DNA of 64,000 bases from Arcticibacter tournemirensis. GTDB taxonomy: Bacteria; Bacteroidota; Bacteroidia; Sphingobacteriales; Sphingobacteriaceae. Numbering within the stretch: the stretch's first letter is position 1; every line of letters begins with the position of its first letter. The position numbers and the translations under genes were made by a program. Positions 35,666 through 44,744 of this stretch are shown one piece after another. The notes under the pieces were generated by a model. That model saw nothing but the letters and a program-made list of their open reading frames with translations. It did no database searches and was not told the origin of the DNA. Location: assembly GCF_006716645.1 (NCBI RefSeq), contig NZ_VFPL01000001.1, forward strand, positions 3,844,001 to 3,908,000. Reading direction: 5' to 3'.

Positions 35666-35719
35666 ACAAACCACCTTACTCCTTGTTATTTAAAGCTGAA
35701 CATATTAAATAACAATATT

Positions 35720-36127
35720 ATGACCTTAACAAAATCTTTCAGCTTCTTATTCGGACTGTCTTTTTTGATTGCCTCCTGTGGTCAAAGCCCCAAAACATTA
35801 TCCGGCGTGCAAACTGGAATGTCGAAGGAAGAAGTTATTGCTATTGTAGGCGAACCAAAAAACAAAAATGTTGTCAATAAAACCGAGATCTGGGATTATC
35901 CTGAATCAGATCGTACGGTTGTATTCAGAATGGATACAGTGTACACCATCCTCACTTCCGCTGAAGCCCGGGCAGACTCTGTTGGTATGTGGCTCGACAA
36001 AACCAATGATAAAGTAAAGGACCAGCTGGGGAACTTCGTGGATAAAGCAGACAGTGCCGGCGACCGCATTACGGATAAGCTTAGAGATAAGCTAAAAAAG
36101 GACACAACAGATAAGGAAAAGAAGTAG
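35720..36127 (+). CDS. lipoprotein with SmpA/OmlA (BamE-like) domain (135 aa)
   Basis: A lipoprotein signal peptide ends at LIASC (Cys20). The short domain GVQTGMSKEEVIAIVGEPKNK...EIWDYPE...VVFRMD matches the SmpA/OmlA fold of BamE-type proteins. The C-terminal 50 residues are highly charged and helical (KVKDQLGNFVDKADSAGDRITDK). It may sit in an outer-membrane or periplasmic complex; a role in BAM is not shown. It is 1 nt upstream of the aldehyde dehydrogenase ATG. Confidence 0.75.
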   Translation: MTLTKSFSFLFGLSFLIASCGQSPKTLSGVQTGMSKEEVIAIVGEPKNKNVVNKTEIWDYPESDRTVVFRMDTVYTILTSAEARADSVGMWLDKTNDKVKDQLGNFVDKADSAGDRITDKLRDKLKKDTTDKEKK

Positions 36128-36128
36128 A

Positions 36129-37496
36129 ATGAGCATTGAATCAGTAAATCCGCTGAATGGAGAAGTAGTCCGTACTTACCAGCCATATCCCGCAGAACTT
36201 GTAACCCGGAAAATACGTCAGTCACATCAGGCCTTTCTTAGTTGGAAAAACACCTCTTTTAGTGATCGGGCATTCTGCATGACCAGAATGTCGGATATAT
36301 TAAGGAAGCGGAAACATGAGCTGGCGAAGCTGATGGCTGTTGAGATGGGCAAGCCAATCAAAGCAGGCGAAGGTGAGATTGAAAAGTGTGCCCTTGTATG
36401 CGAATACTACGCCAAAAATGCCGAAGAATTTCTTGCCAGAGAGACAGTGCCGAGCAGCGCTGCAAGGAGCTATATAACCTTCAACCCGTTAGGAGTCGTA
36501 CTCGCCATTATGCCCTGGAATTTTCCTTTCTGGCAAACGTTCCGGTTTCTTGCGCCTGGCCTGATGGCCGGAAATTGCTGTTTACTGAAACACGCCTCTA
36601 ATGTTCCAGGCTGTGCGATCGCTACCGAAGAAATAATAAAGGAAGCAGGGTTCCCGGATCGTGTATTTCAGACCCTGCTTGTTGAAAGCAGCGCTGTGGA
36701 AAAGATCATCGAAAATCCCGTTATAAAGGCGGTAACATTAACCGGTAGTACAGAGGCCGGCATGAAAGTAGCACAAAAAGCTGCTTCCCTGATAAAAAAG
36801 GTCGTCCTTGAGCTTGGCGGAAGCGACCCCTACCTCGTCCTCAAAGACGCCGATGTTCCATTAGCTGCCGCAACCTGTGCCGAAAGCCGCCTGATAAACT
36901 CGGGTCAAAGTTGTATCGCGGCTAAACGTTTCATCGTAGTAAAAGAGGTAGCAGAAGAGTTTATCAGGCTCTTTAAAGAGGAAATGCAGTCGAAGAATAT
37001 GGGCAACCCGTTGGATGAAGCTACCGCGTTGGGACCAATGGCCAAAAAGGAGCTGCGTGATCAGCTTCACGCGCAGGTAACCCGAAGCATAGATCAGGGA
37101 GCAGAATGTATCCTTGGTGGTCAGATATCTCCCGGTTCACACGCCTTTTACCCTCCAACTATACTCATTAACGTTAAAAAAGGGATGCCTGCCTACGAGG
37201 AAGAAATGTTCGGACCAGTAGCTTCCGTAATTACAGTATCAGACGAAGAAGAAGCAATACAAGTTGCTAACGACACAAGCTTTGGACTAGGTTCTGCTGT
37301 TTTCACAACGGATATAGAGCGCGGAGAAGAAATTGCTGCCAGCAGGTTGAATTCAGGATGTTCATTTGTAAATGACTATGTTAAATCAACTCCCGAACTC
37401 CCGTTTGGAGGTGTTAACCAGTCAGGCTTCGGAAGAGAATTAGGGACGTACGGTATAAAGGAATTTGTAAATATAAAGACTGTCTATATAAAGTAA
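36129..37496 (+). CDS. NAD(P)-dependent succinate-semialdehyde dehydrogenase-type aldehyde dehydrogenase
   Basis: Aldehyde dehydrogenase superfamily. The catalytic Cys is in SGQSCIAAKRF, the general base Glu is in VLELGGSDP, and the cofactor motif is TLTGSTEAG. At 455 residues it is the short form typical of NAD-dependent succinate-semialdehyde dehydrogenase (Sad/GabD-like). Ends in INIKTVYIK-type sequence, with PFGGVNQSGFGREL just before. No GABA transaminase gene is close, so its metabolic role is tentative. The lipoprotein gene 1 nt upstream suggests shared transcription. Confidence 0.88.
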   Translation: MSIESVNPLNGEVVRTYQPYPAELVTRKIRQSHQAFLSWKNTSFSDRAFCMTRMSDILRKRKHELAKLMAVEMGKPIKAGEGEIEKCALVCEYYAKNAEEFLARETVPSSAARSYITFNPLGVVLAIMPWNFPFWQTFRFLAPGLMAGNCCLLKHASNVPGCAIATEEIIKEAGFPDRVFQTLLVESSAVEKIIENPVIKAVTLTGSTEAGMKVAQKAASLIKKVVLELGGSDPYLVLKDADVPLAAATCAESRLINSGQSCIAAKRFIVVKEVAEEFIRLFKEEMQSKNMGNPLDEATALGPMAKKELRDQLHAQVTRSIDQGAECILGGQISPGSHAFYPPTILINVKKGMPAYEEEMFGPVASVITVSDEEEAIQVANDTSFGLGSAVFTTDIERGEEIAASRLNSGCSFVNDYVKSTPELPFGGVNQSGFGRELGTYGIKEFVNIKTVYIK

Positions 37497-37660
37497 TTGA
37501 CTCTATCCGAACACTTATGTCCGAAAACGTGCATGTGCGCTAAGCAATAAACATACAAACAACTGACAGTAAGCATATTGCAAATATGGCCTGTAAAATG
37601 TAGTATTGAAATAGTAAAGGGATGGGACTCACCTGTTCGTTTTATATTCAACTATACAGT

Positions 37661-38344
37661 ATGATCAGTTTAAAGCATATTTATAAATGGTACAATACCG
37701 GAGGCACACGCAATTTTGTACTAAAAGACATAAACTTCCAGGCAGAGGAAGGTGAATTTATATCTATAATGGGTCCTTCAGGATCGGGAAAATCAACCTT
37801 ATTACACATCCTCGGGATGCTCGATGAGGCTTCGGAAGGCGAATATGACTTCATGGGGCAATCCGTATTCAGGTTAAAGGAGAAACAAAGGACGGCTTTA
37901 TACAAAGAACATATTGGGTTTGTATTTCAAGCCTATCATCTCATTGATGAGCTAACCGTTTACGAAAACATTGAAACACCCTTGATCTATCAGAATGTTA
38001 AAGGCAGCGAACGAAGAGCGATCGTAGCAGATACACTTGATCGTTTTGGGATTGTCGGAAAGAAAGATCTTTTCCCGTCACAACTCTCCGGCGGACAGCA
38101 GCAGCTCGTCGGAATAGCCAGAGCGCTGGCAGCGAAGCCAAAACTTATCCTTGCCGATGAGCCCACGGGCAACCTTAATTCTAAACAGGGAGAAGAAATT
38201 ATGGACCTTTTTAAGCAGCTTAACAAGGAAGATGGCGTTACGATCATTCAGGTCACGCACTCCGAGAAAAACGCCGCTTATGCATCGCGTATTGTGCACC
38301 TGCTTGATGGGAGAGTTGAGAAGATAGAAAAAATGATACATTAA
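37661..38344 (+). CDS. ABC transporter ATP-binding protein (LolD/FtsE/MacB type), orphan
   Basis: ATPase subunit: Walker A GPSGSGKST, Q-loop VFQAYHL, signature LSGGQQQLVGIARAL, Walker B LILADEPTG, and the switch His in VTHSEKNA. Similar to the ATPases of LolCDE and MacB-type exporters. The frame opens at 37622, but MISLKHIYKWY at 37661 is the usual start. No permease or membrane-fusion gene lies next to it on either side, so it may pair with a permease elsewhere. Confidence 0.92.
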   Translation: MISLKHIYKWYNTGGTRNFVLKDINFQAEEGEFISIMGPSGSGKSTLLHILGMLDEASEGEYDFMGQSVFRLKEKQRTALYKEHIGFVFQAYHLIDELTVYENIETPLIYQNVKGSERRAIVADTLDRFGIVGKKDLFPSQLSGGQQQLVGIARALAAKPKLILADEPTGNLNSKQGEEIMDLFKQLNKEDGVTIIQVTHSEKNAAYASRIVHLLDGRVEKIEKMIH

Positions 38345-38415
38345 CTTAAATCAAACTTAAACGCTTCAAAGTTGTTATACTAAAGGAACTTCCATCTGGG
38401 AAGCTGACCCTTTGT

Positions 38416-39096
38416 ATGACAAAACTTTATTTTTTTCTCTTTTCGTTATCCCTCTTAATCAACATTAAAGGCCTGAGAGCTCAGAACATCGATACCTTGT
38501 TGTCTAAAAGTGAGGAAATCCTCGAAGAAGGCAGGATATTCAGCATTAAGGGTATTGGTATGGCGTTTCCAATGGGTGAGGTTTCGGACGTGTTAAGTCC
38601 AAAGTTCTCATCTGAAATCGGATTACAGATACTCTTGAAGAACCCCCGGTATTTTGTTTATCCGGCGCTGGATTACATGAACTATAAATACGATCAGAAG
38701 TATGATGATCCAGGCTATGATTATAAAACCAAAAACGCCAGTGCAAAGTTGTACATCGTCACTTTTTCTGCGGGGTTAATAAAGCAAATCAACAAACTTC
38801 GCATCTTTAGTTCAGCAGGCCTTGGAGGCGGTATCATAAACGAGCCAAGGGCAAACGTAAATGCTGCCGCTCATGAAATTAACTTTGAAAACAAGTCCTC
38901 TTTTACCGGAACGTTACGACTAAACACCGGACTGGATTATGGAAAAAAAACATTTAAGTTTTTTGCAGAGATAAGCTACCTTCTGCAAACCAAACGAATA
39001 GAACAGAGCAATCTGCACACGCTGGCTATTAATGTCGGTACGAAAACAAATCTTTACCGGTTAGCTAAGAGTTTAAAGAAGCTCCGGGAACAATAA
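38416..39096 (+). CDS. exported beta-barrel-like hypothetical protein (226 aa)
   Basis: A signal peptide (residues 1-23, ending LRAQ) precedes alternating short strands with aromatic ends (YFVYPALDYMNYKYDQ, KLYIVTFSAGLIKQI, FKFFAEISYLLQT), the pattern of a small outer-membrane beta-barrel. The last ~20 residues (LAKSLKKLREQ) are helical and do not end in an aromatic residue as many OMPs do, so barrel insertion is uncertain. No family is recognised. It lies 71 nt after the ABC ATPase. Confidence 0.6.
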   Translation: MTKLYFFLFSLSLLINIKGLRAQNIDTLLSKSEEILEEGRIFSIKGIGMAFPMGEVSDVLSPKFSSEIGLQILLKNPRYFVYPALDYMNYKYDQKYDDPGYDYKTKNASAKLYIVTFSAGLIKQINKLRIFSSAGLGGGIINEPRANVNAAAHEINFENKSSFTGTLRLNTGLDYGKKTFKFFAEISYLLQTKRIEQSNLHTLAINVGTKTNLYRLAKSLKKLREQ

Positions 39097-39102
39097 GAAA
39101 AT

Positions 39103-39633
39103 ATGGATCTGAAAGAAAGAATTAGCATCATGAAAGGCGACATCACCAAGGTTGCTGCCGATGCTATCGTAAATGCAGCCAACTCCTCACTAATGGGAGG
39201 AGGAGGTGTAGACGGCGCTATTCACAGGGCCGGGGGAAAACGAATCCTTGAAGAATGCATGGAAATTGTAGGCTTACAGGGAAAATGTGAAACCGGAGAT
39301 GCCGTTATCACCTCGGCGGGTATGCTTCCGGCAAAGTATGTTATACATACCGTGGGGCCTGTATGGAATGGAGGCAACAATAGCGAGATTGAAAAACTAG
39401 GTGATTGCTACACCAATTCGCTTAGTCTGGCAGTAAAACACGGTATAGAAAGTATTGCTTTCCCTAATATCAGCACGGGGGTGTACCGCTTCCCAAAAGA
39501 AAAAGCAGCAGAAATTGCATTTAATACCGTAAAGAACTTTCTCGAGAATGATACATCAATCACAAATGTCTTTTTCGTATGCTATGATGAAGAAAATGAG
39601 GAGCTATACCGGGCCCTCTATCAGAAACTCTGA
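39103..39633 (+). CDS. macrodomain protein, O-acetyl-ADP-ribose deacetylase-like
   Basis: Appr-1-p-processing (macro) domain: [22 protein letters not shown] binds ADP-ribose, [22 protein letters not shown] follows, and [18 protein letters not shown] forms the diphosphate loop. It is 176 residues, the size of YmdB-type enzymes that deacetylate O-acetyl-ADP-ribose or remove ADP-ribose from proteins. It begins 6 nt after the barrel-like gene and ends against the convergent DUF502 gene. Confidence 0.9.
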   Translation: MDLKERISIMKGDITKVAADAIVNAANSSLMGGGGVDGAIHRAGGKRILEECMEIVGLQGKCETGDAVITSAGMLPAKYVIHTVGPVWNGGNNSEIEKLGDCYTNSLSLAVKHGIESIAFPNISTGVYRFPKEKAAEIAFNTVKNFLENDTSITNVFFVCYDEENEELYRALYQKL

Positions 39634-40281
39634 TTAAGGCCTTCTGAAGCGCCCCTCTCCCTGCATAAACTGCTTCGAATGGGGCTTATCCAGTCCGCTC
39701 ACTCCTCCCGAGACAACAAACTTCATCGCTTCACTTGCACTTAGATCAAGCGGCCGCACCTTGTCTGCACTTACTATAGCTAACTGACCTGCAAAAGAGT
39801 ACGAAAAAGGAAAATATACAGCGACCTCTCCTTCCAGATCAAGCCTGGAAAGATCCTTCTGCGTTACAAAACCCACCTGCTTGTATCCCGAATTGTTTAT
39901 TTCTACGATCACCGGCTCATGAAACTTCTTCTCATCGCCAACAAAAGCCTCAGTGAGGTCTTTAATGGATGAATACAAAAAATTGAAGAGCGGAAGGCGG
40001 TTCAGCCAACGGTTAAACCAGTTCTTTATCGGTTCCGTGATGAAATTCGTAACCACAATACCGGCAAAAAGTATGATAACCAGCACCGTAAGGATCCCTA
40101 ATCCGGGGATATAAACCGGCAGTCCGGTTTTCGGGTCAACCCATATCACGCCGCTTAAGTTCAAAAGCTGATCGAGGGACGACACTACCCAATAAATCAA
40201 CATGACAGCCGCGCCTAAAGGGACAACCACTAAAACACCTTTAATAAAATAATTCAATAATGCCCTGACTATTCTGTTCAT
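39634..40281 (-). CDS. DUF502 membrane protein (215 aa)
   Basis: Two membrane segments (GVLVVVPLGAAVMLIYWVVSSL and LGILTVLVIILFAGIVVTNF) precede a cytoplasmic or periplasmic strand-rich domain (PVIVEINNSGYKQVGFVTQ, VAVYFPFSYSFAGQLAIV). This is the DUF502 layout; function unknown. It is convergent with the macrodomain gene, with stops adjacent. Confidence 0.87.
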   Translation of the reverse strand: MNRIVRALLNYFIKGVLVVVPLGAAVMLIYWVVSSLDQLLNLSGVIWVDPKTGLPVYIPGLGILTVLVIILFAGIVVTNFITEPIKNWFNRWLNRLPLFNFLYSSIKDLTEAFVGDEKKFHEPVIVEINNSGYKQVGFVTQKDLSRLDLEGEVAVYFPFSYSFAGQLAIVSADKVRPLDLSASEAMKFVVSGGVSGLDKPHSKQFMQGEGRFRRP

Positions 40282-40329
40282 TGTTAAAGATATATGAGAT
40301 GATAGAGTGACTTAGTCCGCTGCCGGAAA

Positions 40330-42801
40330 TCACTCATAATAATAAACTCTTTTTACTCTTTGGGAAATCCCCGTAAGAATCTCGTAGGGAATAGTCCCGA
40401 GCTGTTCAGCGATCCATTCAACAGAGATATCTCTGTTAAATACAATAACCTCATCCCCTTCCCTTGCGTCCACCCCTGTAATGTCTAACATACACATATC
40501 CATACAGATACTTCCGATTGTAGGGACCACCTTCCCTCTGACCATCATCTTCCCGGTACCGTTTCCAAGTTTACGGTTGTACCCGTCGGCATAACCGATC
40601 TTCACGGTAGCAACTTTTCCATCCTGCCGCAGAACACCTCTCCTGTTGTAGCCCACTGTTTCGCCGGCTTTAAGTGTCTTGATTTGGGATATGCTGGTTT
40701 TAAGCGTAGCCACCGTCTCAAGCGGCGAAGCCTTACCCTGATAAACGCTGTCGATCCCGTACAGGCCAATTCCAAGACGTACCATATCAAACTGCGCCTC
40801 CGGCCAGCGGCTTATAGCCGACGTATTAGCAAGATGTTTAATCACAGGATAGCCCACGGCACTTTCAATCAATGAAGTCCATTCTTTAAAAAGGGCAATC
40901 TGCTGCCTCGTGAAATCATCTGAGGCCGGATCTTCACTGCTCGTCAGGTGCGAAAATGCGCTTTTCACCCTCACTACTTTAGTTGCCTTTAATTCCGGAA
41001 GCAGAGCTTCCAGCTCTGTACCAACAAAGCCCAGGCGATGCATACCCGTATCCAGCTTAATATGTACAGGATAATCTTCACGGTTTTTACGATTGAGCAC
41101 CGCAATGAAATCCTTCAGTACCCTCAAGCTATAAATTTCGGGTTCGAGATTGTTGTCGATCATGGTGTCAAACCCCATCACATCCGGGTTCATCACCATA
41201 ATCGGCAGAGTGATGCCCGAGCTGCGAAGCGAAACGCCCTCGTCGGCAAACGCCACGGCAAGGTAGTCGACCTTGTTAAACTGAAGCAGGTTAGCAATTT
41301 CAAAGCTTCCGCTGCCATAAGAGAAAGCCTTTACCATCGTGGTGATCTTCACCCCTGGTTTAAGCTGCGATTTATAGTAGTTAAGATTATTTTCCAGCGC
41401 ATTGAGGTTGATCTCAAGTACGGTCTCGTGAACTTTCTGAGTCAGCGCCTTACTGATACGCTCGAATTCGAAACGTCGTGCGCCCTTTAGCAGAATACTT
41501 TCGTTCGCCAAACCCAGCTCATCCAGGTTCTCCAGAAAGGTGGCCGTATCCGGAAAAAAAGCATGACTGATGCCGAACTTCCCGGCGTGTTTACCAATTT
41601 CCGAGCCGATGCCTATCAACCTGTCAACCTTTTTGTTCTCCAGTAAAGCAGCTACCTGGGTATACAGCGTTTCAGAATCAGTTCCCGCTTCGGGGATATC
41701 CGAAAGGATTAAAGTGCGCTGCTGATGCTGCTTCTGCTGCTTCAGGAAGTCAAGTGCTATAGCAAGAGAGGAGATGTCAAGACTATACGAATCATCGATC
41801 ACCGAACAATTATTGATTCCTGTTTTTAGCTCGAGCCTCATACGTACGGGCTGAAGCTTTTCAATCCGCTGATCCGCAATCAGGGGTGAGTAGCCCAATG
41901 CCAGCATCGTTGCCCAGCAGCAGATCGCATTTTCTACAGATGCAGCATCCGTAAAAGGGATCAGACACTGAACATCCAGTCCAAGGTATTTCCCCCGAAG
42001 AAACTGGAATTTATTGTCCTCGGATATTTCGCCGTCGATAATCTCGAGATCGGCTTTGCCATTCCAGCACCAGGTAAACTGTTGCTTGCCGGGGATATCA
42101 CCAGTATATCCCTGGAGGTACTTTGGCGAATAAATAAAGAGATCTGTATCTTTAAAAAGTTTCAGCTTCTCTGCAATCTTTTCTTCTAAAGAGCCAAAAC
42201 CCTCGTTATGGGCCTGTCCGATATTCGTCAGTATCCCGATGGTTGGCTTAATAATCTCCTCAAGGGACGACATCTCGCCCGACCTTGAAACACCCGCCTC
42301 AAAGATGGCCATAGTGTGTTCCTCACTCATCGCCCAAACCGACAGGGGAACGCCAATCTGAGAATTATAACTTTTAGGGCTCCTTACTACGTTTTTTTCG
42401 GGAGCAAGCAGCTGATACAGCCATTCCTTCACAATAGTCTTCCCGTTGCTGCCGGTAATTCCGATGACAGGAATGTCAAAAAGACTCCGGTGATGGGCTG
42501 TCAGCATCTGCAGGGCCTGAAGTGTATCGGCAACCAGCAAAAAGTTGGCGTCCGTATATTTCCCCGGGAAGAACCGCTCGTCAGAGACCACAAAATTGCG
42601 GACCCCTGCATCGTAAGCTTCCGCAATAAATTCATGTCCGTTTCTACGACCCTGTAAAGCAAAAAAGAGGGCGTGATGGATATCGCCTAGCTTCCTGCTG
42701 TCGAAAGCAAGCGTATGTAAAGCAGCGTTAGAGATGGGCGTAAATGACCTTGCGTCAATCAATTTGCTCACCTCCGCGATAGAATATGATATATGGTACA
42801 T
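40330..42801 (-). CDS. bifunctional MurF (UDP-MurNAc-tripeptide:D-Ala-D-Ala ligase) / alanine racemase
   Basis: Fusion of two peptidoglycan enzymes. Residues ~1-445 are MurF: the ATP loop is GITGSNGKTIVKEWL, then TNIGQAHNEGF and the DDSYSLDISSL region. Residues ~455-823 are a PLP-dependent alanine racemase: TMVKAFSYGSG carries the PLP Lys, KLDTGMHRLGF follows, and GYNRRGVLRQDGK plus GYADGYNRKLG complete the active site. The two reactions are consecutive in supply and use of D-Ala-D-Ala, with Ddl between them. This fusion is a known trait of Bacteroidota. It is divergent from recX. Confidence 0.93.
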   Translation of the reverse strand: MYHISYSIAEVSKLIDARSFTPISNAALHTLAFDSRKLGDIHHALFFALQGRRNGHEFIAEAYDAGVRNFVVSDERFFPGKYTDANFLLVADTLQALQMLTAHHRSLFDIPVIGITGSNGKTIVKEWLYQLLAPEKNVVRSPKSYNSQIGVPLSVWAMSEEHTMAIFEAGVSRSGEMSSLEEIIKPTIGILTNIGQAHNEGFGSLEEKIAEKLKLFKDTDLFIYSPKYLQGYTGDIPGKQQFTWCWNGKADLEIIDGEISEDNKFQFLRGKYLGLDVQCLIPFTDAASVENAICCWATMLALGYSPLIADQRIEKLQPVRMRLELKTGINNCSVIDDSYSLDISSLAIALDFLKQQKQHQQRTLILSDIPEAGTDSETLYTQVAALLENKKVDRLIGIGSEIGKHAGKFGISHAFFPDTATFLENLDELGLANESILLKGARRFEFERISKALTQKVHETVLEINLNALENNLNYYKSQLKPGVKITTMVKAFSYGSGSFEIANLLQFNKVDYLAVAFADEGVSLRSSGITLPIMVMNPDVMGFDTMIDNNLEPEIYSLRVLKDFIAVLNRKNREDYPVHIKLDTGMHRLGFVGTELEALLPELKATKVVRVKSAFSHLTSSEDPASDDFTRQQIALFKEWTSLIESAVGYPVIKHLANTSAISRWPEAQFDMVRLGIGLYGIDSVYQGKASPLETVATLKTSISQIKTLKAGETVGYNRRGVLRQDGKVATVKIGYADGYNRKLGNGTGKMMVRGKVVPTIGSICMDMCMLDITGVDAREGDEVIVFNRDISVEWIAEQLGTIPYEILTGISQRVKRVYYYE

Positions 42802-42858
42802 TTGTCCCCAAATTTCAGTTAATTTTTCAGTATTTGAATGATAATTTTACGAATTGAA

Positions 42859-43347
42859 ATGGATACCGGCAGAACACCTAATAAATCAATAGATAAAAAG
42901 ACGGCGCTTGCAAAAGCCGGAAGCTTTTGTGCCTACCAGGAGCGCTCACAGCAGGAAGTACGCGACAAGTTATATAGCTATGGATTGAAGACTGCCGAGG
43001 TAGAAGAGCTGATATCCGAACTCATCGGAGCCAACTTTCTTAACGAAGAGCGTTTTGCAATAGCCTACGCACTCGGCAAGTTCAGGATAAAGAAATGGGG
43101 AAGATTAAAGATCGTTGCTGGCTTAAAGAACAAACGCGTTCCGCCGGGGATCATAAATAAAGCCCTGCGGCAGATTGATGCCGGGCTCTATTTTGACACA
43201 CTACAAACCCTCCTCAAAAAAAAGAATGCAGCAGTAAAGGAAAGCAACCACTTAAAGAAGAAACAGAAGCTGCTCCAGTATGCCGCAGCGAAGGGATTCG
43301 AAAAAGACCTTATTTTTGATATCCTGAATTCCAGCGATTTACTATAA
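42859..43347 (+). CDS. recX: regulatory protein RecX
   Basis: Inhibitor of RecA filaments. It is made of three-helix repeats: YQERSQQEVRDKLYSYGL, then LNEERFAIAYALGKFRIKKWGRLKI, typical of RecX (the FR.KK.G.. block is diagnostic), and a C-terminal repeat ending AKGFEKDLIFDILN. The ATG at 42859 gives 162 residues; an in-frame ATG at 42838 would add seven. It is followed by the tRNA pair. Confidence 0.88.
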   Translation: MDTGRTPNKSIDKKTALAKAGSFCAYQERSQQEVRDKLYSYGLKTAEVEELISELIGANFLNEERFAIAYALGKFRIKKWGRLKIVAGLKNKRVPPGIINKALRQIDAGLYFDTLQTLLKKKNAAVKESNHLKKKQKLLQYAAAKGFEKDLIFDILNSSDLL

Positions 43348-43373
43348 AGTTTAAAAAAAAACACAATTTGATA

Positions 43374-43403
43374 TTGACAAACATCCTTTTCTGTCTATAT
43401 TTG
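43374..43403 (+). promoter_or_regulatory. promoter for the tRNA-Gly/tRNA-Leu unit
   Basis: TTGACA (43374-43379) and TATATTTG (43396-43403, exact TAnnTTTG) are separated by the spacing usual for Bacteroidota -33/-7 elements. The tRNA begins 24 nt downstream. Confidence 0.7.
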
Positions 43404-43427
43404 CATCACCAAAACGGAATACACCAT

Positions 43428-43503
43428 GCGAAAGTAGCTCAGTTGGTAGAGCACAACCTTGCCAAGGTTGGGGTCGCGAGTTCGAATCTCGTCTTTCGCT
43501 CCA
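43428..43503 (+). tRNA. tRNA-Gly (anticodon GCC)
   Basis: Cloverleaf by eye: acceptor GCGAAAG pairs with CTTTCGC, D-loop AGTTGGTAGA, anticodon loop with GCC in CTTGCCAAG, and T-arm with GTTCGAATC. CCA is encoded. 76 nt with CCA. Confidence 0.96.
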
Positions 43504-43527
43504 ATCCCTTCCCCAAAAGAAGGGATT
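43503..43527 (+). terminator. 9-bp hairpin between the two tRNA genes
   Basis: AATCCCTTC and GAAGGGATT are perfect arms around a 7-nt loop. The T tract afterwards is poor, so it may be a processing or partial termination signal. Confidence 0.35.
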
Positions 43528-43552
43528 TAAATTTTAAAAGGTTCTTTAACCT

Positions 43553-43641
43553 GCTCGGGTGGTGGAACTGGTAGACACGCAGGACTTAAAATCCTGTTCT
43601 CCTTACAGAGAGTGCGGGTTCGATTCCCGCCCCGAGTACCA
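43553..43641 (+). tRNA. tRNA-Leu (anticodon TAA)
   Basis: Acceptor GCTCGGG pairs with CCCGAGT (one G-U), D-loop GGAACTGGTAGAC, anticodon loop CTTAAAA with TAA between CAGGA and TCCTG, a long variable arm as in Leu tRNAs, T-loop GTTCGATTC. CCA encoded at 43639-43641. Confidence 0.95.
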
Positions 43642-43650
43642 GAAAAACTG

Positions 43651-43683
43651 AGGTTGTTCATAAATCGTGAGCAACCTTTTTTT
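43651..43683 (+). terminator. terminator after tRNA-Leu
   Basis: AGGTTGTTCA and TGAGCAACCT form a 10-bp stem (one G-U) followed by a T run of seven. Confidence 0.85.
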
Positions 43684-43751
43684 GTGCCATATCGGATCCG
43701 CCGAAAATCGGATCAAGCGGAATAAATGGGATCTGTTCCAAAACCTGTGGA

Positions 43752-44744
43752 CTAAGCAAATAATTTCATGAGTCTGAAGAGGAAAAAGTTTACATTTCCT
43801 ACGCCTCTGTATTGGGCTCTGAAAGCTTTAATTTTGGCGTTGAACGATTCGGCCGAAGCGTTTGTACTTCGGTTATCAAAGTAGTTCAGGATATTGTTGT
43901 GGTGGAGCGTGATGGTTCTGGCAATGGTATTAAAAGATTTAAAGCCGGATTGCTCCACCTTCTCATTCCATCGGGCCAGTCTTGCAAAGGCGTAGAGCTT
44001 ATCTTTGGTATTGCTGAATATCCAGGATAAGCCCCGGGTTAGCTGATAGGCTTTCTCCAGGGAAGGATATCGCTCAAAGAGCAGGGAAGCCCGCTCTGCC
44101 TGTTCTGCACTCCAGTTTTGCTGGTCCTTGTAGAGCAGATAGCGGCTTCTGGCCAGTAACTGCTTTAAGGTATCTCCATTGGATAATACTTCAGGTGAAT
44201 AGTTTGTTTTACTTGCTTTGGCTTCTTCCAGAGCCTGATTCTCTGCATCAATGGCTTCCCAGCGGTATTTGATCCGTATTTCCTGCAGCGCTTCTGTGGC
44301 TAACTGCTGCACATGAAAGCGATCAATGACCTGAGAGGCCAAAGGGAAGCACTTTTTAGCGATCAGACTCATGTTGCCCGCCAGATCCAGGGTGATCTCT
44401 CTGACCTTATTTCGCAGTCTTTGGGGGATCTTTTGAAGCAGTGGAATGATGTTCTCTGAACGGGTACCTTCCATAATGGCAACCAGAGTGCCCTTTTTGC
44501 CTCTGGCTTCTTTATTGGTGACCACCGTATAGAGCTCACCCTGGGAAAGACTGGTCTCATCTATAGAGAGATAAGGACCGATGTTCTGTGGGAAGATCAG
44601 GCCTTTACGGGCATCGGTACAGTGCTCCCAATTCTTGTATTCACTGAGTTGATCGCGATAATAGCGCTGCAGCTTCTTCCCTTTGATCCCGTAAAAGGAG
44701 GCAATCGTCTGTAGACTATGCGGCTGGGTATCGGCTGATTGCTT
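43752..44744 (-). CDS. ISL3-like DDE transposase, main part (reads in a different frame from the N-terminal ORF)
   Basis: Open on the minus strand from just after a TAA at 44745-44747 to a TAG at 43752-43754. Catalytic residues: Asp in LSIDETSLSQG, Asp in ITLDLAGNM, followed by VIDRFHVQQ, and Glu in NASAESFNAKIK near the end, as in ISL3-type transposases. There is no ATG before the first catalytic Asp; the only possible start in the first part is a GTG at 44525, which would omit that Asp. Expression therefore probably needs a frameshift from the upstream ORF (44716-45081). Confidence 0.8.
   Translation of the reverse strand, partial: KQSADTQPHSLQTIASFYGIKGKKLQRYYRDQLSEYKNWEHCTDARKGLIFPQNIGPYLSIDETSLSQGELYTVVTNKEARGKKGTLVAIMEGTRSENIIPLLQKIPQRLRNKVREITLDLAGNMSLIAKKCFPLASQVIDRFHVQQLATEALQEIRIKYRWEAIDAENQALEEAKASKTNYSPEVLSNGDTLKQLLARSRYLLYKDQQNWSAEQAERASLLFERYPSLEKAYQLTRGLSWIFSNTKDKLYAFARLARWNEKVEQSGFKSFNTIARTITLHHNNILNYFDNRSTNASAESFNAKIKAFRAQYRGVGNVNFFLFRLMKLFA

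Noticed and set aside
41038-41490. 150-codon open frame antisense to the MurF-Alr fusion
   Set aside because: Shadow of a clearly conserved enzyme; composition is odd and there is no recognisable fold.
40330-42801. MurF-Alr fusion as a novel finding
   Set aside because: This fusion is an established trait of Bacteroidota.
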